NCBI GenBank assembly: GCA_905182635.1
Contig: CAJJCM010000002.1
Span: 1 to 46,651, forward strand
DNA: 46,651 nucleotides
Direction of reading: 5' to 3'
Source of the DNA: an uncultured Candidatus Poseidoniales archaeon
GTDB taxonomy: Archaea; Thermoplasmatota; Poseidoniia; Poseidoniales; Poseidoniaceae
Shown: positions 39,828-46,651 of the stretch, in pieces
Layout of the letters: each line of letters begins with the position of its first letter
How positions within the stretch are numbered: the first letter of the stretch is position 1
Translations under genes and position numbers: made by a program
The notes under the pieces: generated by a model
The model's input: the letters and a program-made list of their open reading frames with translations, nothing else
Told to the model about the DNA's origin: nothing
The model's database searches: none

Positions 39828-42471
39828 GTGTTCCTCCAAGCATTTTCTTTAGTCTGTAGAGTGCTTCATGTGCTTGTCGTGGCGAAAGTTCATCAGCATC
39901 GATCTGTGAAAGATAAGCCAGCGTTTCTTTCTCTTCGGAACTGATGCTCGGCACAGGTTGCGTCGTTCCATTTTTTTGTGTCAGGGCGGCTGCAGCAAAA
40001 TATCCCATCAAACTGGATTGACCATCAGCACGAGCAGAAGGTGTTCCCGACTCTCCTGCCTTGGCGCCGTGGGCTTGTTGTTCTAGGAACGCAAGAAGGT
40101 CACTTGCCCGTTCGACAACCGGGCGTGGTAATCCCGCTAAAGCGGCGACTTGCACTCCATATGAATCGTCACATGGCCCATCTGCAACCGTGTGAAGGAA
40201 TCGAAGTTCGCCGTCTGCTTGCGCCACTTGAACATGGACATTGACCAACCCATCGACTTCGCCTTCCAAGCCAATCAATTGATGATAATGAGTGGCGAAT
40301 AAAGTGCGCGAGCCAATTCTCTTACAGATGTCTTCAGTCACTGACCAGGCGATTGACAAACCATCAAATGTTGAAGTTCCACGACCAATTTCATCGAGTA
40401 AAACGAGAGATTGCGAAGTTGCTCTCCGAAGAATGTGTGCGACTTCAATCATTTCCATCATGAAGGTTGAACGTCCACGACGCAGGTCATCACTTGCTCC
40501 AACTCGAGTAAATATACGATCGACTAATCCAATTCTTGCTTTCTTAGCAGGGACAAAACTTCCGGTTTGGGCAAGAATAGTCAGCAGCGCAGTTGTCCGA
40601 AGGTAGGTCGATTTACCACCCATATTCGGTCCAGTAATCAATAGGAAGTTCCGTTTCTTTTGCATTTGAATATCATTGGGGACAAATCCAGATTGCATTT
40701 CGAGGGCTGGGTGTCGGGCCCCCTCCACCTTGAAGTGGTGACCGTCGGTTAATTCTGGTCGAGTCCATGAACGGGAGCGTGCGATAGAGGCAAAACATTG
40801 GAGGACGTCGATTGCAGCAACCCGACCAGCAATATTCGCCAGTGCTTGTGCATGTATTCGACTCCGCTCACGCAGAGAAGTAAATTCGCGATATTCCAAC
40901 TCTTTGACCTTGGTATCAGCAGTGAGCAATAGGTCGTCTCTTTGTGACAATTCCTCAGTCACGTATCGTGAACCATTGGTCATCTGTTGCTTTCTGCGCC
41001 ATTCTTCGGGAACTTTTACTTCATTGGATTTGGTCACTTCGATAAACCAACCAATTTGTCGATTCATTCGTACTTTCAGAGAAGGTATCTCCAATTCAGC
41101 ACGTAACTTGGATTCTAAATCACTGAACCACGAATGTCCGGATGCTGAAGTCTCTCGGAGTTCATCAATCGCCGAATGTAAGCCAGGGCGGATCAATGAG
41201 CCATCACGAATACTGAGAGGTGGTTCATCGACGAGTGTTCGGCGAATATCTTCTGCAAGGTCGCTCAAGGCATCTAATTCATGAGAAAGGTGTCCTAAGA
41301 GTGGATTTTCAGTTTCGTTGCAGAGGTTGATGATTGCCGGCATACGTTCCAAGGCATCGGAAACGGCCAGTAAGTCGCGACCGTTTGAACGGTTATAGGC
41401 GAGTTGAGTTGCCAAACGTTCCATATCTCGAAGTCCACGGAGCGCTTCTCGTATCCCATCAAGGCGTCGAGCAGAACGCGAAAGTGAACCAACTGCTTCA
41501 TGGCGAGCACTGATCGCTTCAAGATTGCAAAGTGGCCGTAGAATCCAAGTTTTCAACAATCTTCTTCCCATCGAACTCCGGCATGCATTCAATGTTGAAA
41601 GTAGGCTGCCTTCGAATTCACCAGCAAGTGTCGATGTTAATTCCAAGTTCCTCAAAGTTGTTTGGTCCAGTACCAGGTGTCCAGATTCATCGATGATTTC
41701 GATCTCACGAAGTGGAATCTCATCAGCAATATGCATGGTCGCAAGATAGTCAGCGGCTAAACCAGCAGCCGCCAAAGCAAGTGGGGCGTCATCTAAATCC
41801 AAATGCCCTAAATCAGCGACTTTGAGGACTTTTTCAAGTCGATCCCTGCGTTTATTTTCACTGGCTCTGTGCTGACTGATGAGCACGCTATCGAGGTGTG
41901 AGAAGAGGGCGCACAAGGCAGTATCTTCAGCATCTTGAGGTGAAACTACGATTTCAGTTGGTCGCCAACGCATGATTTCATCCAGTGCTCGAGCAAATCG
42001 ATCTTCGCCATTCAAGTGTGATGCCCATGCCTGTCCTGTAGACGCGTCGACAATGCCGAGGCCAAGTGCAGACTTTCCAAGTGTTACAGATACCAAGAGG
42101 GAACGTTCATCTGTACCGAGTAATGATTCCTCATACAAACTTCCTGGGGTGTAGACTCTCGCAACGATACGTTCCAGTAACTTCGCCCCTTCTCTGAGTT
42201 CTTGTTCTTGCTCTGCCACAGTGACTTTGTGTCCTGCTTTGAGCATCACCCGTATATTATCTTCAAGTGCATGCCAAGGGAATCCAGCCATTTGAATCGG
42301 CTTATCGGCTTTTTTATCACGTGAAGTTAATGCGAGACCGAGGACTTCAGAACCAACCACAGCATCCTCGTGAAACAATTCATAGAAGTCACCCATACGA
42401 AAGAAAAGAATAGTGTCGGGATGTTCCTCCTTGATGTCCATAAATTGGTCCATCATCCCCCTTTTTTCCAT
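39817..42471 (-). CDS. mutS: DNA mismatch repair protein MutS
   Basis: Mismatch-recognition ATPase of the bacterial MutS1 type. The mismatch-binding Phe-x-Glu motif is in FFRMGDFYELFHEDA near the N-terminus. Connector, lever (LDQTTLRNLELTSTL, LLKTWILRPL) and clamp domains follow, then Walker A (TGPNMGGKSTYLR), Walker B with signature (VLLDEIGRGTSTFDGL), ATHYHQL, and a C-terminal tail. The length of about 884 residues is typical. ATG 42471 has GGAGTG eight bases upstream and is a better start than the track's TTG. The gene overlaps mutL. Its Shine-Dalgarno site lies within a possible interleaved hairpin. Confidence 0.98.
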   Translation of the reverse strand: MEKRGMMDQFMDIKEEHPDTILFFRMGDFYELFHEDAVVGSEVLGLALTSRDKKADKPIQMAGFPWHALEDNIRVMLKAGHKVTVAEQEQELREGAKLLERIVARVYTPGSLYEESLLGTDERSLLVSVTLGKSALGLGIVDASTGQAWASHLNGEDRFARALDEIMRWRPTEIVVSPQDAEDTALCALFSHLDSVLISQHRASENKRRDRLEKVLKVADLGHLDLDDAPLALAAAGLAADYLATMHIADEIPLREIEIIDESGHLVLDQTTLRNLELTSTLAGEFEGSLLSTLNACRSSMGRRLLKTWILRPLCNLEAISARHEAVGSLSRSARRLDGIREALRGLRDMERLATQLAYNRSNGRDLLAVSDALERMPAIINLCNETENPLLGHLSHELDALSDLAEDIRRTLVDEPPLSIRDGSLIRPGLHSAIDELRETSASGHSWFSDLESKLRAELEIPSLKVRMNRQIGWFIEVTKSNEVKVPEEWRRKQQMTNGSRYVTEELSQRDDLLLTADTKVKELEYREFTSLRERSRIHAQALANIAGRVAAIDVLQCFASIARSRSWTRPELTDGHHFKVEGARHPALEMQSGFVPNDIQMQKKRNFLLITGPNMGGKSTYLRTTALLTILAQTGSFVPAKKARIGLVDRIFTRVGASDDLRRGRSTFMMEMIEVAHILRRATSQSLVLLDEIGRGTSTFDGLSIAWSVTEDICKRIGSRTLFATHYHQLIGLEGEVDGLVNVHVQVAQADGELRFLHTVADGPCDDSYGVQVAALAGLPRPVVERASDLLAFLEQQAHGAKAGESGTPSARADGQSSLMGYFAAAALTQKNGTTQPVPSISSEEKETLAYLSQIDADELSPRQAHEALYRLKKMLGGTHDV

Positions 42472-42479
42472 GCACAATA

Positions 42480-42521
42480 CACTCCTTGCTCTCGCTGGAG
42501 TTTACTGTCATTGCCGAGAGC
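42480..42521 (-). promoter_or_regulatory. Possible structured mutS leader masking the ribosome binding site
   Basis: Two perfect stems are interleaved in plus-strand order: ACTCC (42481-42485), GCTCTCG (42488-42494), GGAGT (42497-42501) and CGAGAGC (42515-42521). In the mutS mRNA the second member of the short pair is the Shine-Dalgarno GGAGT. The two stems must either alternate or form a pseudoknot. A further CTTGAAA/TTTCAAG inverted repeat lies farther upstream, near 42542-42565. Confidence 0.35.
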
Positions 42522-42579
42522 ACATGAAGGTTCTCGCGCAGGCTTGAAAGAACAGTTGTTTTCAAGCGTTAAGCGTGAA

Positions 42580-43830
42580 TTATTGATTCTGCCGTATTCG
42601 CTTAGATGCCGTCCACAACATCACACCAATGACGACGGTGGATGCAGTGACGAAAAGGAAGTTCAAGAAACCTCTCCCACTCTCTATAGAGCCAATCGCT
42701 AAGGTGTCAATCGAGTAGGTTGCAGCGTCTCCATTTGCATTTATCCCATAGGCATAAACGACATCATTAGAGACATCTGAAGTTTCGATCGTCAAAAGCA
42801 AAGGTTGTGCCAAAGGCATTTTCTCAGCAACGCCATCAACCATACGAACGACAGAGGTACTTCCTGCGCTTCCGAACAGCCAAACTGCTCCGTTTTCATC
42901 GAGTGTTGCTGAAACACTGGAAAAGTCCACAGTTGTCGTCGTTCGGTCTTTGGCGATATGGACTGCCGAATCCGTTCCTGCTGCAAGCAAAGTTCCGTTG
43001 TCAAGTCGAACCAATGAGTGAATCTCTCCCTTGTCCAGTTCTTCAATAGATGTAAGCATTGGCGAGGTAGGTCCAGCCGACCAAGAAATGAAGCCGATAA
43101 CGGGGTGCTTTATTGGTGCAGCAGGGCTATCTTCATCGGCACCAAAGGCATTGGTCGTCAAACCAATTGCAATCCAGGTGCCATCATCTAACGCTTCAAC
43201 CATATTCCAAGCGATGTTGCCGGAATTCACCATTGCAGCGGTCAATGTCGCATTTCCAAAAGCATCTTGAGCTGGTAAAAGTTCTGAGCCTACGGAACCA
43301 AAACCACGAAGACTGGTCGAGTCTCCTTCATCGGTAACCATCAGCCAGCGGTACGAATCACCATTTGGTTGTTCAGCAACATCAACGACATCAAAAACTT
43401 CTTGGTTGCTGTTGAGAGGGAGAATGGTGCGTTGTGATACCTCAGCATTGACATGGATGATTTCAAGGGTATTGTTTGAAGGAGAGACAACAATACTTCC
43501 GTCGTGCAGTTCAGTCATGAATGTCATTCCTAACACATCATCATAATTTGCACCGATATCATTGAGGATACCCGCATCATCTTGATGCAAGATAATTCCA
43601 CCTTCATCGCCGAGGATTAAAGCGGTGTAGGTGCCAGAATCACCGTAGATAATGTCCAATACTCGTCCATCGACTGCATCGAGTCCATTACTTCTGTATT
43701 CGACACCAGGGAGCGAGGATGTGCCTTGTATGGCGAGAGCGCCGATAATTATAAAGACGAAAAAGCCGGTTATAGCAAGCCATTGATGTTCCGATTCTTC
43801 TTCAAGAAGACCGCGCCAACCCTTCGCCAT
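42580..43830 (-). CDS. Membrane-anchored, propeller-like extracytoplasmic protein
   Basis: A 416-residue protein starting at ATG 43830 (MAKGWRGLLEEE); the track adds 43 codons of unlikely leader. A hydrophobic helix near residues 19-37 (LAITGFFVFIIIGALAIQG) and another close to the C-terminus (FLFVTASTVVIGVMLW) bracket a large Asp/Ser/Thr-rich domain. That domain has repeated four-strand-like units (SNGLDAVDGRVLDIIYG, GDEGGIILHQDDAG, ELHDGSIVVSPSNNT, LDDGTWIAIGLT, LDNGTLLAAGTD, LDENGAVWLFGS), which suggest a beta-propeller. No enzyme or ligand can be assigned. It precedes mutS on the same strand with a 108-bp gap and is divergent from the L10e gene. Confidence 0.7.
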   Translation of the reverse strand: MAKGWRGLLEEESEHQWLAITGFFVFIIIGALAIQGTSSLPGVEYRSNGLDAVDGRVLDIIYGDSGTYTALILGDEGGIILHQDDAGILNDIGANYDDVLGMTFMTELHDGSIVVSPSNNTLEIIHVNAEVSQRTILPLNSNQEVFDVVDVAEQPNGDSYRWLMVTDEGDSTSLRGFGSVGSELLPAQDAFGNATLTAAMVNSGNIAWNMVEALDDGTWIAIGLTTNAFGADEDSPAAPIKHPVIGFISWSAGPTSPMLTSIEELDKGEIHSLVRLDNGTLLAAGTDSAVHIAKDRTTTTVDFSSVSATLDENGAVWLFGSAGSTSVVRMVDGVAEKMPLAQPLLLTIETSDVSNDVVYAYGINANGDAATYSIDTLAIGSIESGRGFLNFLFVTASTVVIGVMLWTASKRIRQNQ

Positions 43831-43944
43831 GATTACAGGATGCGAAACGAGCACATGAAACCTTTTATCGAACCATGAGCCAAGTATCTGTTCTCTAATT
43901 CGGGATTTCTTGCGGCAAGGCTTGAGGCGGAGAGATGATAAAGG

Positions 43945-43952
43945 GAATATAG
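43945..43952 (+). promoter_or_regulatory. Probable TATA element for rpl10e
   Basis: GGGAATATAGG lies about 30 bases before the L10e start, in the 149-bp divergent gap. The Shine-Dalgarno site GGAGAG at 43969-43974 then precedes ATG 43980. Nothing else is visible in the gap apart from a GATAAAAGG element on the minus strand near 43862-43870, plausible for the divergent membrane protein. Confidence 0.35.
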
Positions 43953-43979
43953 GTGGCAAGAATGCTTGGAGAGAGTATC

Positions 43980-44519
43980 ATGGCACGTAAACCAGCATCA
44001 ATGTATCGCCGCCTTAAGGGGCCTGCCTATACCCGCCGTAAGTACATTGGCGGTGTTCCGAACAACAGAATTCAGTCATTCCACTCAGGAAACCGTGTTG
44101 CTGCTGAGACTGGGCAGTTCAAAGTCATCATGGAACTCCGTGCTGACAACGACTGTCAAATTCGACACACTGCCCTTGAAGCAGCCCGTGTTATTTCAAA
44201 CTCCACCATCCGTAATATTGCAGGAACTCAAGGCTACGCTCTTCGAGTCCACACCTTCCCTCATCACGTGCTTCGTGAAAATAAGCAAGCAACTGGTGCT
44301 GGTGCTGACCGTGTTTCTCAAGGAATGCGCTGCGCATTCGGAAAGAATGTCGGAACAGCCGCTCGTGTCAGACGAGGACAACGAGTTATGTCTTTGCAAG
44401 TCAATCCAGAGCACTACCTCACTGCCCGTGATGCAATGCGTAAGGCCAGCATGAAGTTCCCTACTCCATGCACCGTCCGCTTGATTCAAGGACACGAGCA
44501 CCTCAAGGGTCTCATTTGA
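43980..44519 (+). CDS. rpl10e: 50S ribosomal protein L10e (uL16)
   Basis: Archaeal/eukaryotic uL16 homologue in the large subunit near the peptidyl-transferase centre and tRNA elbow. The N-terminus MARKPASMYRRLKGPAYTRR is diagnostic, followed by YIGGVPNNRI, LRVHTFPHHVLRENK, GADRVSQGMRCAFGK and the C-terminal MKFPTPCTVRLI. ATG 43980 with GGAGAG upstream gives 179 residues; the track's GTG at 43953 adds nine codons. It is likely its own transcription unit, with hairpins after the stop. Confidence 0.97.
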   Translation: MARKPASMYRRLKGPAYTRRKYIGGVPNNRIQSFHSGNRVAAETGQFKVIMELRADNDCQIRHTALEAARVISNSTIRNIAGTQGYALRVHTFPHHVLRENKQATGAGADRVSQGMRCAFGKNVGTAARVRRGQRVMSLQVNPEHYLTARDAMRKASMKFPTPCTVRLIQGHEHLKGLI

Positions 44520-44523
44520 AATC

Positions 44524-44573
44524 CATTGGGTTTTGCCCAATGTCGGACAAACCTCTGTTTGTTGAGGCTTTTT
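44524..44573 (+). terminator. Tandem hairpins and T-run after rpl10e
   Basis: CATTGGG/CCCAATG (44524-44542, 5-nt loop) is followed by ACAAAC/GTTTGT (44547-44562, 4-nt loop) and a TTTTT run at 44569-44573. This is an unusually complete terminator-like arrangement just after the L10e stop and before the rli1 promoter region (AATAAAAATC near 44596-44605). Confidence 0.5.
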
Positions 44574-44635
44574 GGGCGTGAGTTCCATAAGTCTGAATAA
44601 AAATCAATCGTTGAAGCAAACAAGGAGGTGGATGA

Positions 44636-46414
44636 ATGAGAGTCGCAGTTCTAAAGGAAGATCATTGTCAACCGAAGAAATGCAACGATGAATGTCAAGT
44701 TTTCTGCCCACCGGTTCGTAACGGTCAAGAATGCATCATCATGGATGATAAGACTGGTAAACCTCACATTTCTGAGAGCCTCTGCATCGGTTGTGGTATT
44801 TGTATTAACAAATGTCCGCATGATGCTTTAATTATCGAACAATTGCCAAGTGAACTGGAAACCGATATGATTCACCGGTATTCTATGAATGGTTTCCGTC
44901 TGTTTCGTTTACCAACACCTTCGAAGGAAAGTGTCGTTGGAATTCTTGGGCCAAACGGGATGGGGAAATCAACTGCAATCAATGCACTTTCAGGTCGAAT
45001 GGTCCCCAACCTTGGCGATTGGATGAACAAAGATGCCGATTGGGATGATATTATTGAATCACTTCCCCGTGGCGAATTACGAGATTTCTTTATTTCGGTT
45101 GAAAAGGGTGACATCAAAGTGGCTTTGAAACCACAGAATGTCGATCGCTTACCAAAGAAAATCCAAGGCACAGTCCGAGACTTGCTTACAAGGGTGGACG
45201 AGAGGAACATGTTCGAAGAGCTGACCAAAGAACTGGCAATCGACCACTTGCTCGACCGAACTGTACAGCAACTTTCTGGCGGTGAATTACAACGAATGGC
45301 AATTTGTGCTACACTGTTGCGTGATGTGGATGTTTATTTCTTCGACGAACCCTCATCCTATCTGGATATTCACGAACGTATGCGTATTGTAAGAATCATA
45401 CAAAAATTAGCAGAGACAAAGCGTGTGATTGTAATTGAACACGACCTCGCAGTTCTCGACGTACTTGCAGACTTGGTCCACATCGTCTATGGTGTAAAGG
45501 GTGCTTTTGGAATCTTCACACCCGCGCGAACGACTCGCCAAGCCATCAATACCTATCTCGATGGTTTCTTGCCAGAACAAAATGTTCGTATTCGTGATAA
45601 ACCAATCAAGTTCCTTAATCACAGTGACCGTGTATCTGAAACTGGCAGTGAAGTCGTTTCTTGGGGTGGCCTTTCGAAGAAACTTGGCGAGTTCCAACTC
45701 ACCACAGGCGAAGGCGCAGTACATCGTTCAGAAGTGGTTGGTGTCGTCGGTCCAAACGGCACAGGCAAAACTACGATGATCAAAATTTTAGCAGGTGAAC
45801 ACGGTTACGATGAAGGATGGGTCACTGAAAATGCGACGGTTTCATACAAGCCTCAACACATCGATGTCGACATGGATTGCAGTGTGCAACTATGGCTTGA
45901 CAGCGAGATTGGTCCAAAGTGGCGTGTTGGTGAATACAATGTCAACGTCATTCGTGCATTAGGTGTTGACCAATTACTTCCAAAACGAGTTAAGAAACTC
46001 TCTGGAGGTGAACGCCAAGCCGTTGCTATCGCAATCTGCCTTGGAAGAGATGCCGACCTTTACCTGTTGGATGAACCTTCAGCCCACCTTGATGCAAACG
46101 CTCGAATGGAGGCTGCGAAGGCAATACGAAGAACGATGGAAGCCAATGAGAAATCAGCATTTGTCATTGACCACGATGTTTACTTTATTGATATCGTGAG
46201 CGATTCTCTCCTTGTCTTTGAAGGCGAAGGTGGAATTCACGGTAAGGCGGAAGGCCCGTTCAAACTTCGTGAAGGAATGAATCGTTTCCTTGAAGGAGTC
46301 AACGTCACGTTCCGGCGTGATCATGATTCAAAGCGTCCACGAATCAACAAAATCGAAAGTCGAAAAGACCGAGAACAACGAGGAGTCGGAGACTTCTATT
46401 CCTTTGACCATTGA
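44636..46414 (+). CDS. rli1: ABCE1/Rli1 ribosome-recycling ATPase
   Basis: Twin-ATPase iron-sulfur protein that splits ribosomes after termination together with aRF1 or Pelota. The N-terminal 4Fe-4S domain has both cysteine series (CQPKKCNDECQVFCP and CIGCGICINKCP). The first nucleotide-binding domain has Walker A GPNGMGKST, signature LSGGELQR, Walker B VYFFDEPSSYLD and the EHDLAVLD switch. The second has GPNGTGKTT, LSGGERQA, LYLLDEPSAHLD and the IDHDVYFID switch, with the hinge between them. The length of 592 residues is standard. The ATG follows AAGGAGGTG. The next gene starts 15 bp after the stop. Confidence 0.98.
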   Translation: MRVAVLKEDHCQPKKCNDECQVFCPPVRNGQECIIMDDKTGKPHISESLCIGCGICINKCPHDALIIEQLPSELETDMIHRYSMNGFRLFRLPTPSKESVVGILGPNGMGKSTAINALSGRMVPNLGDWMNKDADWDDIIESLPRGELRDFFISVEKGDIKVALKPQNVDRLPKKIQGTVRDLLTRVDERNMFEELTKELAIDHLLDRTVQQLSGGELQRMAICATLLRDVDVYFFDEPSSYLDIHERMRIVRIIQKLAETKRVIVIEHDLAVLDVLADLVHIVYGVKGAFGIFTPARTTRQAINTYLDGFLPEQNVRIRDKPIKFLNHSDRVSETGSEVVSWGGLSKKLGEFQLTTGEGAVHRSEVVGVVGPNGTGKTTMIKILAGEHGYDEGWVTENATVSYKPQHIDVDMDCSVQLWLDSEIGPKWRVGEYNVNVIRALGVDQLLPKRVKKLSGGERQAVAIAICLGRDADLYLLDEPSAHLDANARMEAAKAIRRTMEANEKSAFVIDHDVYFIDIVSDSLLVFEGEGGIHGKAEGPFKLREGMNRFLEGVNVTFRRDHDSKRPRINKIESRKDREQRGVGDFYSFDH

Positions 46415-46429
46415 GAGGCTGATGATACA

Positions 46430-46651
46430 ATGCCCGTAGGAATACCACCACTTGGAGGCCCATTGGGGCGCTCACGTTCACGAATTTCTGCGAGCGGCTT
46501 GACCACCTTTCTTCGTTGTAAACGTCAATGGTTCCTTGGTTCTAAAGTTGGGATTTCAGGACCATTGCGGCCATCCCAAGTGATTGGAATTGTACTTGAG
46601 GATGCATTCTGTAGTTTGATGATGCAACGTCCAACAGTACACATTGAAACG
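46430..46651 (+). CDS. PD-(D/E)XK (RecB/Cas4-like) nuclease, 3' partial
   Basis: ATG 46430 opens a frame that runs off the right edge after 74 codons. The track omits it. The visible MPVGIPPLGGPLGRS leader is followed by SASGLTTFLRCKRQWFLGSK, which matches the S-x-S-x-L-x-x-[FY]-x-x-C-x-x-x-[FW] opening of RecB-family nuclease domains, and by GIVLEDAF, where the family has the G..x.H.. helix. The catalytic residues lie outside the window. GAGAGG precedes the start. A link with ABCE1 is positional only; repair-type nucleases of this class are common in this lineage. Confidence 0.6.
   Translation, partial: MPVGIPPLGGPLGRSRSRISASGLTTFLRCKRQWFLGSKVGISGPLRPSQVIGIVLEDAFCSLMMQRPTVHIET

Overview
This window looks like a chromosomal segment of a planktonic euryarchaeon of the Thermoplasmatota, most likely Marine Group II (Candidatus Poseidoniales). 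That placement is an inference from gene content, not from a marker-gene tree. Clearly archaeal information-processing genes (ribosomal protein L10e, the recycling ATPase ABCE1/Rli1, RPA with its partner, Hel308, the KEOPS subunit Cgi121) sit beside bacterial-type DNA gyrase (gyrB-gyrA) and bacterial-type mismatch repair (mutS-mutL), a combination known in this lineage. There are also archaeal-type pilins, Tad/archaellum-like secretion genes and large exported PKD-type surface proteins. Genes are tightly packed, starts often follow GGAGG-type Shine-Dalgarno sites, and some promoters look leaderless. No rRNA, tRNA, CRISPR array, insertion sequence or prophage was found.

Layout. 1-4.5 kb: two exported, C-terminally anchored surface proteins, the first cut by the left edge. 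4.5-10.4 kb: aroD (minus strand), divergent from an overlapping gyrB-gyrA pair. 10.4-14.1 kb: a DRE-TIM carboxylase-like synthase, a convergent zinc deacylase of the aspartoacylase family, a hotdog thioesterase and a SprT-like metalloprotein. 14.1-16.9 kb: two membrane proteins of unknown function. 16.9-20.1 kb: Hel308 helicase followed closely by Cgi121. 20.2-23.0 kb: the tldD-tldE protease pair. 23.1-25.8 kb: RPA and its associated protein, preceded by an unusual GC-rich leader that holds a possible small ORF. 25.9-28.8 kb: a run of a 117-aa unknown, two single-domain T2SF membrane proteins and a TadA/FlaI-like ATPase.

28.8-32.6 kb is the least familiar part: a 600+ aa protein with three SAP-like modules, a divergent helical protein, and a degenerate porphobilinogen-deaminase (HemC)-like protein that has lost the cofactor cysteine. 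32.6-35.3 kb: a trans-prenyl diphosphate synthase, a geranylgeranyl-reductase-type flavoprotein and an archaeal pilin. 35.3-37.8 kb: moaA divergent from aroA. 37.8-42.5 kb: mutS-mutL on the minus strand, with a possible structured leader before mutS. 42.6-46.65 kb: a membrane-anchored propeller-like protein, L10e, ABCE1/Rli1 and the start of a RecB/Cas4-like nuclease cut by the right edge.

Functionally the window is mostly core genome: DNA topology, repair, single-strand binding, translation, tRNA modification, shikimate and molybdopterin steps, and isoprenoid metabolism. The best candidates for something undescribed are the HemC-like pseudoenzyme, the Tad-like cluster with its small leading protein, the SAP-repeat/helical divergent pair, and the RNA-level features upstream of mutS and rpa.
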